The notes beneath the pieces were generated by a model, which had not been told where the DNA came from, did not search any database, and was given only the letters and a program-made list of their open reading frames with translations. Both the position numbers and the translations under genes were made by a program. Positions 52,797 to 63,300 of a DNA stretch of 64,000 nucleotides are shown here, in pieces; the stretch's first letter is position 1; each line of letters opens with the position of its first letter. The stretch is from Fibrobacter succinogenes. GTDB lineage: Bacteria; Fibrobacterota; Fibrobacteria; Fibrobacterales; Fibrobacteraceae. The DNA lies in contig CADAWC010000023.1 in assembly GCA_902791475.1 (NCBI GenBank), positions 1 to 64,000 on the forward strand. Direction: 5' to 3'.

Positions 52797-53255
52797 ATGC
52801 GTTGCTTTTTGGCGTTCATTGCCGTTCTGTGTCTCTGGGGCTGCTCTGTTAAAGTCCCCAGAGATGAATTCGTCGCGTATTACGAAAAAAAATGCAAGAC
52901 AGAAATTGAACGTTCTGGAATTCATTTTTTCGCGATGGCCTTGACTCCCGATTACGAACTAGCCAAGTGGGGGACGCCTTTGGATTCCGGGATGAGGGTC
53001 GTTTTCGGCGCTTCTCCGCGCTCCGATCTTTCCTTTGAAACTGCGTTCCTGATAAGTGGACGCGACACCGCCGATGTCATTGTGTCTCGCAAAATGCAGA
53101 CCTTTGAAATTGGTGCTGCCGATATGTTTGTGCTTAGCTTTGTCGACCGCATGGATGGAGCGAAGCTTCGCTTGAAAAACGTCAGCCATGGCATTGGCAG
53201 CGTAGAAATAGAACTTAAAAACTGCAAGAATATTCGACTGGTAGAGAAGAAATGA
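52797..53255 (+). CDS. Small lipoprotein of the RHS operon
   Basis: 152 residues with a lipoprotein signal (RCFLAFIAVLCLWGC, Cys16). The mature part has beta-strand-like segments (MRVVFGASPRSDLSFETAFLISG, TADVIVSRKMQTFEIGAADMFVLSFVD, GSVEIELKNCKNIRLVEKK). I do not recognise the family. It lies 21 bases after the second OmpH-like gene and overlaps the giant RHS-like gene by four bases (ATGA). It may anchor, or assist export of, that protein. Nothing in its sequence proves this; an immunity-type role is equally unproven. Confidence 0.7.
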   Translation: MRCFLAFIAVLCLWGCSVKVPRDEFVAYYEKKCKTEIERSGIHFFAMALTPDYELAKWGTPLDSGMRVVFGASPRSDLSFETAFLISGRDTADVIVSRKMQTFEIGAADMFVLSFVDRMDGAKLRLKNVSHGIGSVEIELKNCKNIRLVEKK

Positions 53256-56200
53256 TGAAAAAAATCAGCTCCATAACACTATTGTTTGGCACTTCGGCCG
53301 TATTTGCTTTGCAAGGTGGCCCTACTCAGCCTGACTATATCGAATTTGAACCTTCAGAGATGAAGGATATGGTCAGCCTTACTTCGGGTAACTTTGCGTA
53401 CTCAATTCCTTTGGGAGATGTTCCGAGTGCGTACGGAAATTATCCTCTTTCTATCTCTTACCATGCTGGTATTTCTCCACAAAAAGAAGCTACATGGGTT
53501 GGTCTTGGTTGGACTTTAAGCCCGGGTAGCATTATTCGTGACCTTCGCGGTGTTCCTGATGATCAGTTTCATGGTGGAACGCTAGGGTTTGTCTACCAGT
53601 ATTCCGCATTGTATGCATGGAGAATCGATACCGGTTATTCGAATGGTTTTTTCTCTGTTGGACTGAGTGCATCTAACTTGGGTGGTGTTGGTGCCTCTGC
53701 CACAGTCGGTATGACTATTGCTGGGGTTGTTGATGTCGGCTTTAAAGTCAGCTCGGATCAGGGGGTTGGTGTTACAGCGGGTATTGGATATGGAGGCGTA
53801 GGCTTGAATGCCAGTGCCATGTATTCACCTAGATCTGGGGACTGGTCTCTTGGAGCAGGTGTTAGTGCGGGTGGAGATAATGTAAAAGCATCCGCTGGTG
53901 TTCAGTATACAACGGGTCAGGGGCTTTCTTATGATGTAGGAATGTCTCTCGGATCCAAAAATATTCCCGCATCGCTGAGTGCATCTGTGGGTAGCGATGG
54001 TACGAGTGTTGGCATTTCTGCAGGCCCGGTAAAGGCTAATTTAAGAAAAGGTGGAACTAGTGTTTCTTTAGGCCCCGTTTCTGTTTCTGTAGCGAATTCT
54101 ACATCGAAAGGTGGCTCTACCTCTTCGTCTGCGGGCTTTGCTGTCGTTGTACCGACGAATGTTGGTGTCTTTAGTCTTGGGTTCAACCAAACTTTGCATG
54201 AATCTCGTATGAGGGCCGCGACATCTGATTACGTATATGGATATATGTATCAGGGTGGTCCTGCTATTATGGCTGATGGCTCTAATAACATTGAAGATAT
54301 TCCTGATGCGCAGACTGGCTCTAATATGACTGGTAAACGTGGCGGATGGGATTGGACATACAAGGGACGCACTATGGAAACCCTTGGTGACGATAAATTA
54401 CAGCCTGCTTATGACATGTTTACTATTGAGTCTGAAGGGGTTGCTGGAACATTTAGAGCTTTCTCAAGAGAAGAACAGCAGATGTTTAGCTTGGTGAGCA
54501 ATAGAGCTACACAAGAAAAAGAAAAATTGGAATATTATCATCCGATTTTGAAACTAGACGATAATAGGTGGCCGAATAAAGAAGATTTTGAATATAACGA
54601 TGATGGTTCGAGAGTTTCTTCGGAATATGCGTACTATAAGGCGAATCCGTCTTTAGATGCTCCTTTTGCTGATTACAAGACTCAATTTAGGAATGAAGGC
54701 AACAGGATGGTTTATCGTGCTAATAAGGATTCTGAAGAACCTTTGACTTCTGGAATAAATTTCTTGTTCTTGGGTGAAGGTGGCTATTATGAAAGCGAAG
54801 ATTTTGGAAAGACAAAAAGTTATGGTGCTGGAAAAGTTACTGGAAAACAATTGAAGAGAGTTCTTTCGGATGCGAATAATCCATCGAAAAAGATAGAGTA
54901 TGCGCTATATGGTTCAAGAAAAATCGAACCTGTTTTTGAAGATGAAAATAACCCTGTTAGCAAGCTTAAGGGCTTTGTAATTACGAATTCTAATGGAACG
55001 AAATATTTCTTTACGCAGCCTGTGAAGTCGTATTTGAAAGTTGATTATACGATAAATCAAGAAAAGGGAACTCCTGTATTCGTTGATAAAAAATTATCAA
55101 AATATGATGGATTCTGGAGTAATTTTGGTGAAGCGGCATTGACTCTAATATGGCCTCCGAAACTCTTGCGTGGAATTAAAAAAGCGATGACTGGAACTTT
55201 GGATGCAAAATGTGGTGAAGATCCTTCTGATGAAAATATCTTGTATTCTTATCAGGTTAATATGAATCCGTATGCAACACAGTGGATGTTGACTGAAATT
55301 CAGGGGCCGGATTATATTCAATTAGATAAGAAAAATAATGATATTGCAAATAATATAGGTTATAATGTAAGATTCCATTATACGAAACCGTCCCTTTATC
55401 AATGGCGTTCTCCGTATGTACAACCAAATACACATTGGAATGATTTGCTCAACTTCAGAATTCCGCATAATGGGATGACTCCCGAAGGATGCGATACAAA
55501 AATGTATCAAGCGGCATTCGGTCTGAAGGAGTATGTCTATTTAGAGAGTATCGAAACGGCGACACATAAGGTTGAATTTGAATTGAACGACCCTGCTAAG
55601 GAAGAACGTGTTGACGGAAAGGGATGGTATTTTAGCAAACGAGATAAGGAAAATCAGAAAACCTTACCAATCTTTACAATTGCTGCTATTGGTCTTAATG
55701 TAAAGTCTGTGAAAAATGAAACAGTGAAAAAAATCATTGTAAGTACAGAAACATCAGATAACTACTCATTAGAAAATTTGAATCAAACAGAATCTATTAA
55801 AAATTGGCATGAAGCTGAATTCGAATATGATGCTTTGTATGTGAATGTGGAAATTCCCGAATTGCTTCAGAAGGAATTGAAGAATAATCCTAATTTGTTC
55901 TTGGAAACAGATTATTTGGCAAAGTTTATTCATGTTAATGATGACAATTTGATTTTGCTCAAAAAAGAAGTGATGTCTTTCGCTGTCGATAAAAATTCAT
56001 CGACTATGATTGAAAAGACAAGTGGTGATGAAACTAAGTATGGACTTTACAAAATTAAATTGAAAAAAGGAAATGGTGAAAAATTCTATTGGCAGGATAA
56101 TTCTACGAACCATTCTCTGTTTAATGAAGCTAAAAATGGTGGTGTTAAACTTGTTTTGAGTCAAGAAGGAAAGAGCTTTGCAAAAAATTCTGGAAAAACA

Positions 56201-59200
56201 TATGATTTGAAACAATGTACCCTTAAGAAAAAAGAACGAACGGATCATGATGGACGTATTCTTTATTCATATTATGCTCCTTGCAATGAAAGAAATGATT
56301 TGACACCTCCGCTTCTTGATTGGTCTGATATTGTTTTCTCAGGAGATTATAGTGACCCGTCTAAGAACCAGATGCGTTATTTGAAGAAAATATCGTACTT
56401 TGATAAGAAAAACAGCGATCCATATCGTGAATATGATTTTGAGTACGATTATTCTTTACATCCGAGGACTTTGAATTCGTATTGTAAGTCGAGATATCCT
56501 GTAGACGCGATGGTTATTCAGGATTCGCCTCTAAATGCAACTATGGATGTCTGTTCGAAAGATACCGAAAGCCGCTATTTTTATGGGAAGTTGACGTTGA
56601 AGTCGATAACTGAGAAAGGATGTCAAAATGGCCGATGCTCAACTTTGCCTCCGTTTAAGTTCGATTATAATGTTGCTTCTCAAACATCGACACGATATAG
56701 CGTGATGAATTCTTGGGCGGAGTATTCTTTAAGAAATACACCTCAGTCACAAAAGAATTGGGATAAAGTAGCGCATTCTTCCTCTTCAGAAGGTTCTTCT
56801 TCAAGCAAAAAGGAGTTCTTCTCGGAAGATTATTATGGAACCTTTACAGATATTGATGCTTCTATAGTAGCTACGAATAATTCTATCGATGAATGGGGAT
56901 TTTGGAATGTTTATGGTAATGAAAATAATCATAAAGTGAATATGTCCTTTGCTGACTATGGTGCCGCAGCATGGAGCTTGAATAAGATTACTGACCCTGC
57001 TGGTGGTGTAATGGAAATAAAGTATGAACGCGATGAATACAAAAATGGTGAAGATCATGCAAATGAACATTTGTATGTTCCTATATTCAGAGTGGGAAGA
57101 TGTGGTGATTTTGTCTATAATAAAAATTATAAGTATGAAGCTCAAGATCAGACATATAATCCAGAATATAATGACAAAACTTGTGCCTTGTTCTTCCCAA
57201 TGTATTGGCATGATCAGTGTTTGGGACCTCGTTCGGCGTTTTGGGATTATGAAGTTCCGAAAGGACATAAGGGAGGCAAATATGATTATATGGATTCGCT
57301 TGGGATTATTAAGAATGGTCAAGTTAATCCAGCCCAGACCCTGTATTTCAAATTAAGTACAGAATTGTCAACGGAAGTTGCTTGTGGCTTTGGTGGTTGG
57401 TTTGATTGCGAAAGGTATAGGCAAGTTGGTTTGTTCGGCAGTGCAACAGTCGCTGCAAAATATGACGGTGTGGCTCATAATATTTGGAATGGGGACCTTC
57501 CTTTTGAATATTTAAAAGAGTATTTCCATGGTTATGTGATTGAAGCGGGACTTGTTTCTAAAGAAGCTCGTATGCTTGTTCTCGACTTGGATTATAAAAC
57601 AATAAAAGCAGGCGTTCAAAAAGCTGGTGACAAGATAGAAGATAATAGAATGTGGGACTACATTTATACAGAAGGTAATATGTGGGCTCAGAGAGGGTAC
57701 AAGAGTATAAAAGGCGGCGATCTTCGCGTGAAGAGCTTGGTCCGTTACGATATAGATAGAACTGCAAAGACCGAATATGAGTATGAACCTGGCGAAATGG
57801 CTCAGCTTCCGGATTCTGCTTACACCACCGTTATGGGAAACGGCTTTAATACGGATCAATATTCCTATGCTTTGCCTGATGTGAATTTAAACCCGAAATC
57901 AAGAATTGTAGGCATTGAAGATAATGATCTTCTTTATGTTCCTGGTTCGAATGTTATGTATCCTAAGGTCACCGTTAAAAACTCTGATGATAAGGAAACT
58001 ACAACGAACGGAAAAACCGTATTCGAATACATCACTCCTGAAAAAGGTATACCTGGGGATTATATAGATTCTGAGACAAAGCAGAAATTACGTCCATTTA
58101 TTCGTGTAAACGCAAATTTAATGACTTGGGGTGGTTACAAAATCAATAAAGAATATAGGCTTAGACCGTCTGTTTTGACATTCAAATTCTTAGGATGTTA
58201 TGGCGGTAACCAGTTCTATCAGATTGGTAATTCTATGGATATTCTTTTGCAACCTGAGCAAACTACTTCATTCTCGTTCTATAACAATGATGTCAAGAAT
58301 GTATGTGCAATTGGTGTGTATTACAAAGAGAAGGATAAACCTGAAGAAGAAATAAGAATTAATACATTGCTAGAAGGCTTTAATGAAGTTGGCCACTTCA
58401 ACGATTTCAATGAAGTCATGCTTACGATTTCACATCTTGAAGGCGAATGGAAAGTACATCCTGCTTGGTATCGTACGCAGGAACAGGGATACTATCCTAT
58501 CCTTTATAAAGAAGTAACTTACGATGATGGTGAGGAAATTGAGCTTGAAAGAGTAGAGGAAAGTCACAAACCTCTAGGTGCGCAGAAGATTAAGCCTCTA
58601 TTTGAAAAATCTATTGTCTATCATGACTTTACGGCGTTCCTTGGCATGAATACCAAGATTTCGACCTATCGTGGAAATGACGACAAGGCTATGCTATTGA
58701 AGGTTGATTCAAATGTTTATTTGACGAAAGTTCCTGATGTACTCCCTGGAATTGCTGAAGGAACAGACGTTGCTCAAAAAGTTGGTAAACAAGTGGAACG
58801 TTGGAATAGTAAACGAGAACTCCAATGTGCTTATGGAGATGATGAAAACGATGATGTATCCGTATGTAGGCGTGGATATTGGTCATTGGGTGCTCATGCT
58901 TCTAAAAAGGCTAATCTTAAGAACCCAAATAAGGAAAGTGAAAACCAAAACATTTATTATTATCAAGACGAAGTCTCGATTGCTTATAAACGTTATCCTG
59001 TATTCCAGATAAAGTCTTTTGTAAGTAATGGCTTTGATAACCAAGAAAAGCAATTTGATAAAGCATCGTCTTCTTCAAGTTCAAACTCTAAATCTTCTTC
59101 TAGTTCCTGCGATGAACGTTGTGAACGGAATAATCAACGTAGACATTGGACCGTGATGGAAAATCACAAGTATGATCCTGTGACTAGTAACCCGACAGCA

Positions 59201-60316
59201 ACTCTTGCAAGAATTCCTGCGGAAAACAATATGGAATTGCATAAGTTGACCGTGAAACTTCCGCATCATGCTGTCTTGAAGAGTGATAATGGCGAGGCTA
59301 CAGATTTGTCAAGTCATCTGTTCAAGAAGAATATGTTGTCTTTGAATTATGCCGATTTTGTTTATTTTGATTCTAAACCGGTAACAAGTTCAACGTCATG
59401 GAATAATCTTGAAAAGGTAGAATACCTGAAGAGCTTCAGTATGAATCCGTTGAATAAGTTTAATGGAAATCTTAAGTATACTGAAAAGGATGGCAAAAAG
59501 ACATCTGTTGAAAGTAGCAAGTATCCTTATATCGAATGGGGCTCATTTACAACCAAAAAAGAACCTAAAGATATTATAGGTAGTGCAAATAATCCTTATG
59601 TCTATGTAGCATCGTATCAAGATGTTGCCTTGGGAACGTCTTCTGAAAAATGGCCTAATAAAGCCGAATTCTCTGGTAATCATATATTGCAAGTCGACAA
59701 CTATTTCAGACCTCTTGAAACAATGGATATTCTGAATAGGCGTCTATCATCACACTATTCTGCTGATGGGCTACGACAGATAGGTCTCTTCTTCCCGACA
59801 GAATTGAGTAAGACTGCGTCTATCATTCCTGTTGGTGATGAAATTAACGAGATTAATTTGAAGAATTCACTGAAGAGTAATTTGAAGGTTGATTTTGCTA
59901 AGGGTGGAATGGTCGCTAAGTCTACTGTTTCTATCAGTTCGTCCACATTCAATTGCTCTGGTGAACTTGTTGCCGAATACCGGATTAAAAAATCTGGGAT
60001 GAATTGGCAGACTGTTCGTGAAAACATTAATAAATTGAATCTTTCGCTTAAGAAGGGTGATGTCTTGAATTATCTGCGAGTTTATCCAGAAAATGCAGAG
60101 GCTAAGACATATCTTTATGATCGTTATGGCAATATGATCCAATTTATTGGTGAAGATAACGTATCGACATTCTATGAATATAACCCGCTGGGCCAGCTCA
60201 TTCAGACACGTAATGATGACGGTGTCAGCTTCAAATCTCATCATAGGGAATTTACGAATGATGATAGGGATGAAATTCCGTGGACAAAAAATAATTCTTC
60301 GTCAAGTGGAAACTAG
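53252..60316 (+). CDS. Giant RHS-like secreted protein (2354 residues)
   Basis: The start is MMKKISSITLLFGTSAVFALQGG, a signal peptide. Residues about 42-107 (VSLTSGNFAYSIPLGDVP, LSISYHAGISPQKEATWVGLGWTLSPGSI, GVPDDQF) match the opening of Bacteroidota-type secreted RHS/YD proteins. A Gly/Ser-rich strand-repeat insert covers about 128-317. A long AT-rich middle follows, with poly-Ser linkers near 1175 and 1940. The only clear YD-type repeat is at the very end (LYDRYGNMIQF, STFYEYNPLGQLIQTRNDDG), then NNSSSSGN. No toxin domain is seen. It is preceded by two OmpH-like genes and followed 15 bases on by another giant secreted protein. Codon use is more AT-rich than in the housekeeping genes. Confidence 0.85.
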   Translation: MMKKISSITLLFGTSAVFALQGGPTQPDYIEFEPSEMKDMVSLTSGNFAYSIPLGDVPSAYGNYPLSISYHAGISPQKEATWVGLGWTLSPGSIIRDLRGVPDDQFHGGTLGFVYQYSALYAWRIDTGYSNGFFSVGLSASNLGGVGASATVGMTIAGVVDVGFKVSSDQGVGVTAGIGYGGVGLNASAMYSPRSGDWSLGAGVSAGGDNVKASAGVQYTTGQGLSYDVGMSLGSKNIPASLSASVGSDGTSVGISAGPVKANLRKGGTSVSLGPVSVSVANSTSKGGSTSSSAGFAVVVPTNVGVFSLGFNQTLHESRMRAATSDYVYGYMYQGGPAIMADGSNNIEDIPDAQTGSNMTGKRGGWDWTYKGRTMETLGDDKLQPAYDMFTIESEGVAGTFRAFSREEQQMFSLVSNRATQEKEKLEYYHPILKLDDNRWPNKEDFEYNDDGSRVSSEYAYYKANPSLDAPFADYKTQFRNEGNRMVYRANKDSEEPLTSGINFLFLGEGGYYESEDFGKTKSYGAGKVTGKQLKRVLSDANNPSKKIEYALYGSRKIEPVFEDENNPVSKLKGFVITNSNGTKYFFTQPVKSYLKVDYTINQEKGTPVFVDKKLSKYDGFWSNFGEAALTLIWPPKLLRGIKKAMTGTLDAKCGEDPSDENILYSYQVNMNPYATQWMLTEIQGPDYIQLDKKNNDIANNIGYNVRFHYTKPSLYQWRSPYVQPNTHWNDLLNFRIPHNGMTPEGCDTKMYQAAFGLKEYVYLESIETATHKVEFELNDPAKEERVDGKGWYFSKRDKENQKTLPIFTIAAIGLNVKSVKNETVKKIIVSTETSDNYSLENLNQTESIKNWHEAEFEYDALYVNVEIPELLQKELKNNPNLFLETDYLAKFIHVNDDNLILLKKEVMSFAVDKNSSTMIEKTSGDETKYGLYKIKLKKGNGEKFYWQDNSTNHSLFNEAKNGGVKLVLSQEGKSFAKNSGKTYDLKQCTLKKKERTDHDGRILYSYYAPCNERNDLTPPLLDWSDIVFSGDYSDPSKNQMRYLKKISYFDKKNSDPYREYDFEYDYSLHPRTLNSYCKSRYPVDAMVIQDSPLNATMDVCSKDTESRYFYGKLTLKSITEKGCQNGRCSTLPPFKFDYNVASQTSTRYSVMNSWAEYSLRNTPQSQKNWDKVAHSSSSEGSSSSKKEFFSEDYYGTFTDIDASIVATNNSIDEWGFWNVYGNENNHKVNMSFADYGAAAWSLNKITDPAGGVMEIKYERDEYKNGEDHANEHLYVPIFRVGRCGDFVYNKNYKYEAQDQTYNPEYNDKTCALFFPMYWHDQCLGPRSAFWDYEVPKGHKGGKYDYMDSLGIIKNGQVNPAQTLYFKLSTELSTEVACGFGGWFDCERYRQVGLFGSATVAAKYDGVAHNIWNGDLPFEYLKEYFHGYVIEAGLVSKEARMLVLDLDYKTIKAGVQKAGDKIEDNRMWDYIYTEGNMWAQRGYKSIKGGDLRVKSLVRYDIDRTAKTEYEYEPGEMAQLPDSAYTTVMGNGFNTDQYSYALPDVNLNPKSRIVGIEDNDLLYVPGSNVMYPKVTVKNSDDKETTTNGKTVFEYITPEKGIPGDYIDSETKQKLRPFIRVNANLMTWGGYKINKEYRLRPSVLTFKFLGCYGGNQFYQIGNSMDILLQPEQTTSFSFYNNDVKNVCAIGVYYKEKDKPEEEIRINTLLEGFNEVGHFNDFNEVMLTISHLEGEWKVHPAWYRTQEQGYYPILYKEVTYDDGEEIELERVEESHKPLGAQKIKPLFEKSIVYHDFTAFLGMNTKISTYRGNDDKAMLLKVDSNVYLTKVPDVLPGIAEGTDVAQKVGKQVERWNSKRELQCAYGDDENDDVSVCRRGYWSLGAHASKKANLKNPNKESENQNIYYYQDEVSIAYKRYPVFQIKSFVSNGFDNQEKQFDKASSSSSSNSKSSSSSCDERCERNNQRRHWTVMENHKYDPVTSNPTATLARIPAENNMELHKLTVKLPHHAVLKSDNGEATDLSSHLFKKNMLSLNYADFVYFDSKPVTSSTSWNNLEKVEYLKSFSMNPLNKFNGNLKYTEKDGKKTSVESSKYPYIEWGSFTTKKEPKDIIGSANNPYVYVASYQDVALGTSSEKWPNKAEFSGNHILQVDNYFRPLETMDILNRRLSSHYSADGLRQIGLFFPTELSKTASIIPVGDEINEINLKNSLKSNLKVDFAKGGMVAKSTVSISSSTFNCSGELVAEYRIKKSGMNWQTVRENINKLNLSLKKGDVLNYLRVYPENAEAKTYLYDRYGNMIQFIGEDNVSTFYEYNPLGQLIQTRNDDGVSFKSHHREFTNDDRDEIPWTKNNSSSSGN

Positions 60317-60317
60317 T

Positions 60318-60323
60318 AGGAGG
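60318..60323 (+). promoter_or_regulatory. Strong ribosome-binding site for the second giant protein
   Basis: AGGAGG lies eight bases before ATG 60332. It decides between ATG 60325 (whose frame closes after about 17 codons) and ATG 60332 (open to the window end). It is one of the few perfect Shine-Dalgarno sites in the region. Confidence 0.85.
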
Positions 60324-60331
60324 AATGAAAA

Positions 60332-63300
60332 ATGAAAAAAATAATTTTGTTGATTCTTTCTGTCTTTTTCTTTGCTGACTTGGCTTTTGCGCAATGTTAT
60401 ACTCCGTCAAATTGCACAGAGCCACAAAGATGCGAGCCTCCGTCGTGTTTGCTGGATTCTGATAATAGAGGCTTTACATGGAATTATGAGATTGTTGAAA
60501 GACTTTCTCCAAACCGCAGGACTGAATTCTGGGTTGGTGAAGAAGTCTCTATTCCTGTGGAATGCTGTGATTGTATCTTGGGTGAATTCTATTCTGCAAC
60601 GGATCCTGTAAATAATCAAACTATAGAATTGCGTGTAGAAAAGAACAGGTGGCTTACTTCAGAAGAAATAGCATCGTATTCCGGTGATGTTAGTGGCCAT
60701 TGGAGAAACAAACAATATTGTTATCATGAACTAGTTGGAAGAGCTTCTCAGCCAGGAAGCTACAAAGGAACGGTTAATTTGGAACAGACTCAACGAAGTC
60801 ATTTCCGTTTTACATACCTTGGTGCAAAAACTCCCAATGAGGATGCCTATCTACGAGAATATGCTTATCCGAAAATTGATTTCTCCTTTGATGTTAAATC
60901 ATTAGATAAAACTATAGGGAATGGACCTAAACCGGATAGTAAGGCTGTAATCGTATCGAGAGATGCTGCTGCAAGTTATTCTGATCAGGCTGAAATTTAT
61001 TCCTATTTGAAAAATAATTCGGGATTTCAGCAGACCCTGGATAATCCGTTTATGGATTATTACATGACATTGCCAAATGATCAGCAAGTCGGCGTCTTCA
61101 GTATATGGAAACTACCTGAAAATTCTTGCATTCAGGTTATTGAATGTGATAATAACAACTATATATTTAGACATAAATACGCTGGAATGCAAACACTTAA
61201 CGCTGGAGCCTCTTTGGGAGAATTTCAGTTGGCTCTTTATGATGCTCCAAGTACACGTGGTAACTTAGACTGGTTTGACCATATGGCTGAGAAACAGTCT
61301 GATGTTAATACAAATGAAGACTTTTCCTATTTATATCTTGCAGAAAATTATGATCATGCAGCAGCACGATATGATCACTATAACTACAAGATGGCCTCTT
61401 TTGACAAAAATGGAACGCTTTTATATGGTAGTTTCCCTAGTTGGCTTAATTCAAGTTGCCATATAATTCAGCCCAAAGAACGTGTCCAGAATGAAACGAG
61501 TCGCATTCAGTATAGGACAACTTCTTCCGAAAATTTACGCTTGTGTACTGATAACGATGTGTTTATACCTTCTATTTACCGTTCTTATAATCTTGATGTT
61601 CAATTCCGTGATTCTGAATTAGAGCAAAATCATACCGGATATTTTGATTTTCGTATAGTAAACACGGGCAACCAAGACTTGAATCTTAACGGTTTCCAGA
61701 TTCGCTTTTTCTATGGGGAAACTTCTTATGATCCTTCTAGAGTGAAGTATTATGTTCGTGGGGGGAATCCTGCTGGACCGTGGAGCGTTGAACGTTGCCG
61801 CGATGATATGTATGTTTTAAAGATTAATCTAACATCCTATGCCCAAGTAAAGGCTGGCGGATTCTATCCTGGAGAGAACCAGTGGAGAATGCTTTTTGAA
61901 GCAGCTGTTGATGATTGGAGTAGCGGAATAAATCTTGAAAAACAGAAAATGTTCAGTTGGAAAAATACGTCTGAATTTATTTCTAACGAGAATATCGGTC
62001 TGTATGATCCCAACGGCGTGCAGATATTCGGCCGTAAAGATTTACCTGTCTGTGATGGAGGCCATGGGGGTAATGGCGGTGACAATGGTGGCGGCAACGG
62101 CGGAGATAATGGCGGAGAAGTTATTACAAATAGTAATTTGAAGGTGCTGTTCTTTGATGCTCAGGCAACTAACGATTACTATGGAGATTTCCAATTTAAA
62201 GTGGCTAATGTTGGTACTGCTGATGCTCAGATTGGTGAGTACGAATTGCGTTTCTACTATAGTGACAATAAAAATTTGGAAAACGCTAGTATTGCTTTTG
62301 CACCAAACTACGTAGACAATGGTTCTTTATCCTTCGAACAATGTGCCGATAATAAGTATATAATGCGATTAAAATTAAATTCAGGTGCATCTGTTAAGGC
62401 TGGAGGAAAATATCCTGAAAATGATCCTCTCAAAGCTGGTGTCAGCAGCAAAAACGGGCAGATTAACAAAAAAAGTATGGATAGCTGGAATAATGCTTCT
62501 GTATTGACGGATAACCCCAAAATGAGTCTTTATGATGCAAGTGGGCGCCTTGTCTATGGTGAACCTACTCCATCATGTGGCCAATCCGTGCATGACAGTG
62601 AGGATGATGAGAAAAAGAAGCAAGAATATAAATACAGATATTTGACAATCCAATTCCAGGATACGGATAAAAATAAAAAGACCCAGAATGGTGATTTTAA
62701 GTTCCAAATAAAGAACTCCGGTGAAGATGATTTCCCCATCGGGAATTATGAAATGCGTTTTTTCTTTGAAAGTAAAAAAGGCAAGTTTGATGCATCGGAT
62801 ATAGGATTTATTCCTGGAAATCTTGCTAATTCTCAAGTTACCAAAGAATGGTGCGGTGATGGAAGATATTTCATGAAGATAAAGATGGCTTCAGATGCTG
62901 TTGTTAAAGCAGATAATCATTTCCCTGAATATTATCCAGTAACTGTTTCTGTAAGACGTCTTTCAAAAGAAAATGAGGGCATTTATTTAGATTATTATAA
63001 GAACGATTTGTTTAGTTGGAACAGCTACATCGAAATGACTGATAATAAGAAGATGGGCTTGTTCGATGCAACAGGGAACCTTGTATGGGGATATCCCGGC
63101 TATAAATGCGAAAATCCGGTTACGGTAACACCGGGATCAAAGATTGATAAATCTCGTTTCCTTGTTGAAGAAACGGAGAAACTTTTACCCTTTAAGTTCT
63201 ATGATGAAGATAAGGGAAAAAATGTTACTTTAGAAAACGGTATAAATGAAGTATCGTTAAAAGTGAAAAATGTGAGTGAACTTGACGAGGCTGGTCCTGT

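Noticed and set aside
53252-60316. RHS polymorphic toxin with immunity gene
   Set aside because: No toxin domain after a conserved core boundary, and the next gene is a giant secreted protein, not a small immunity protein.
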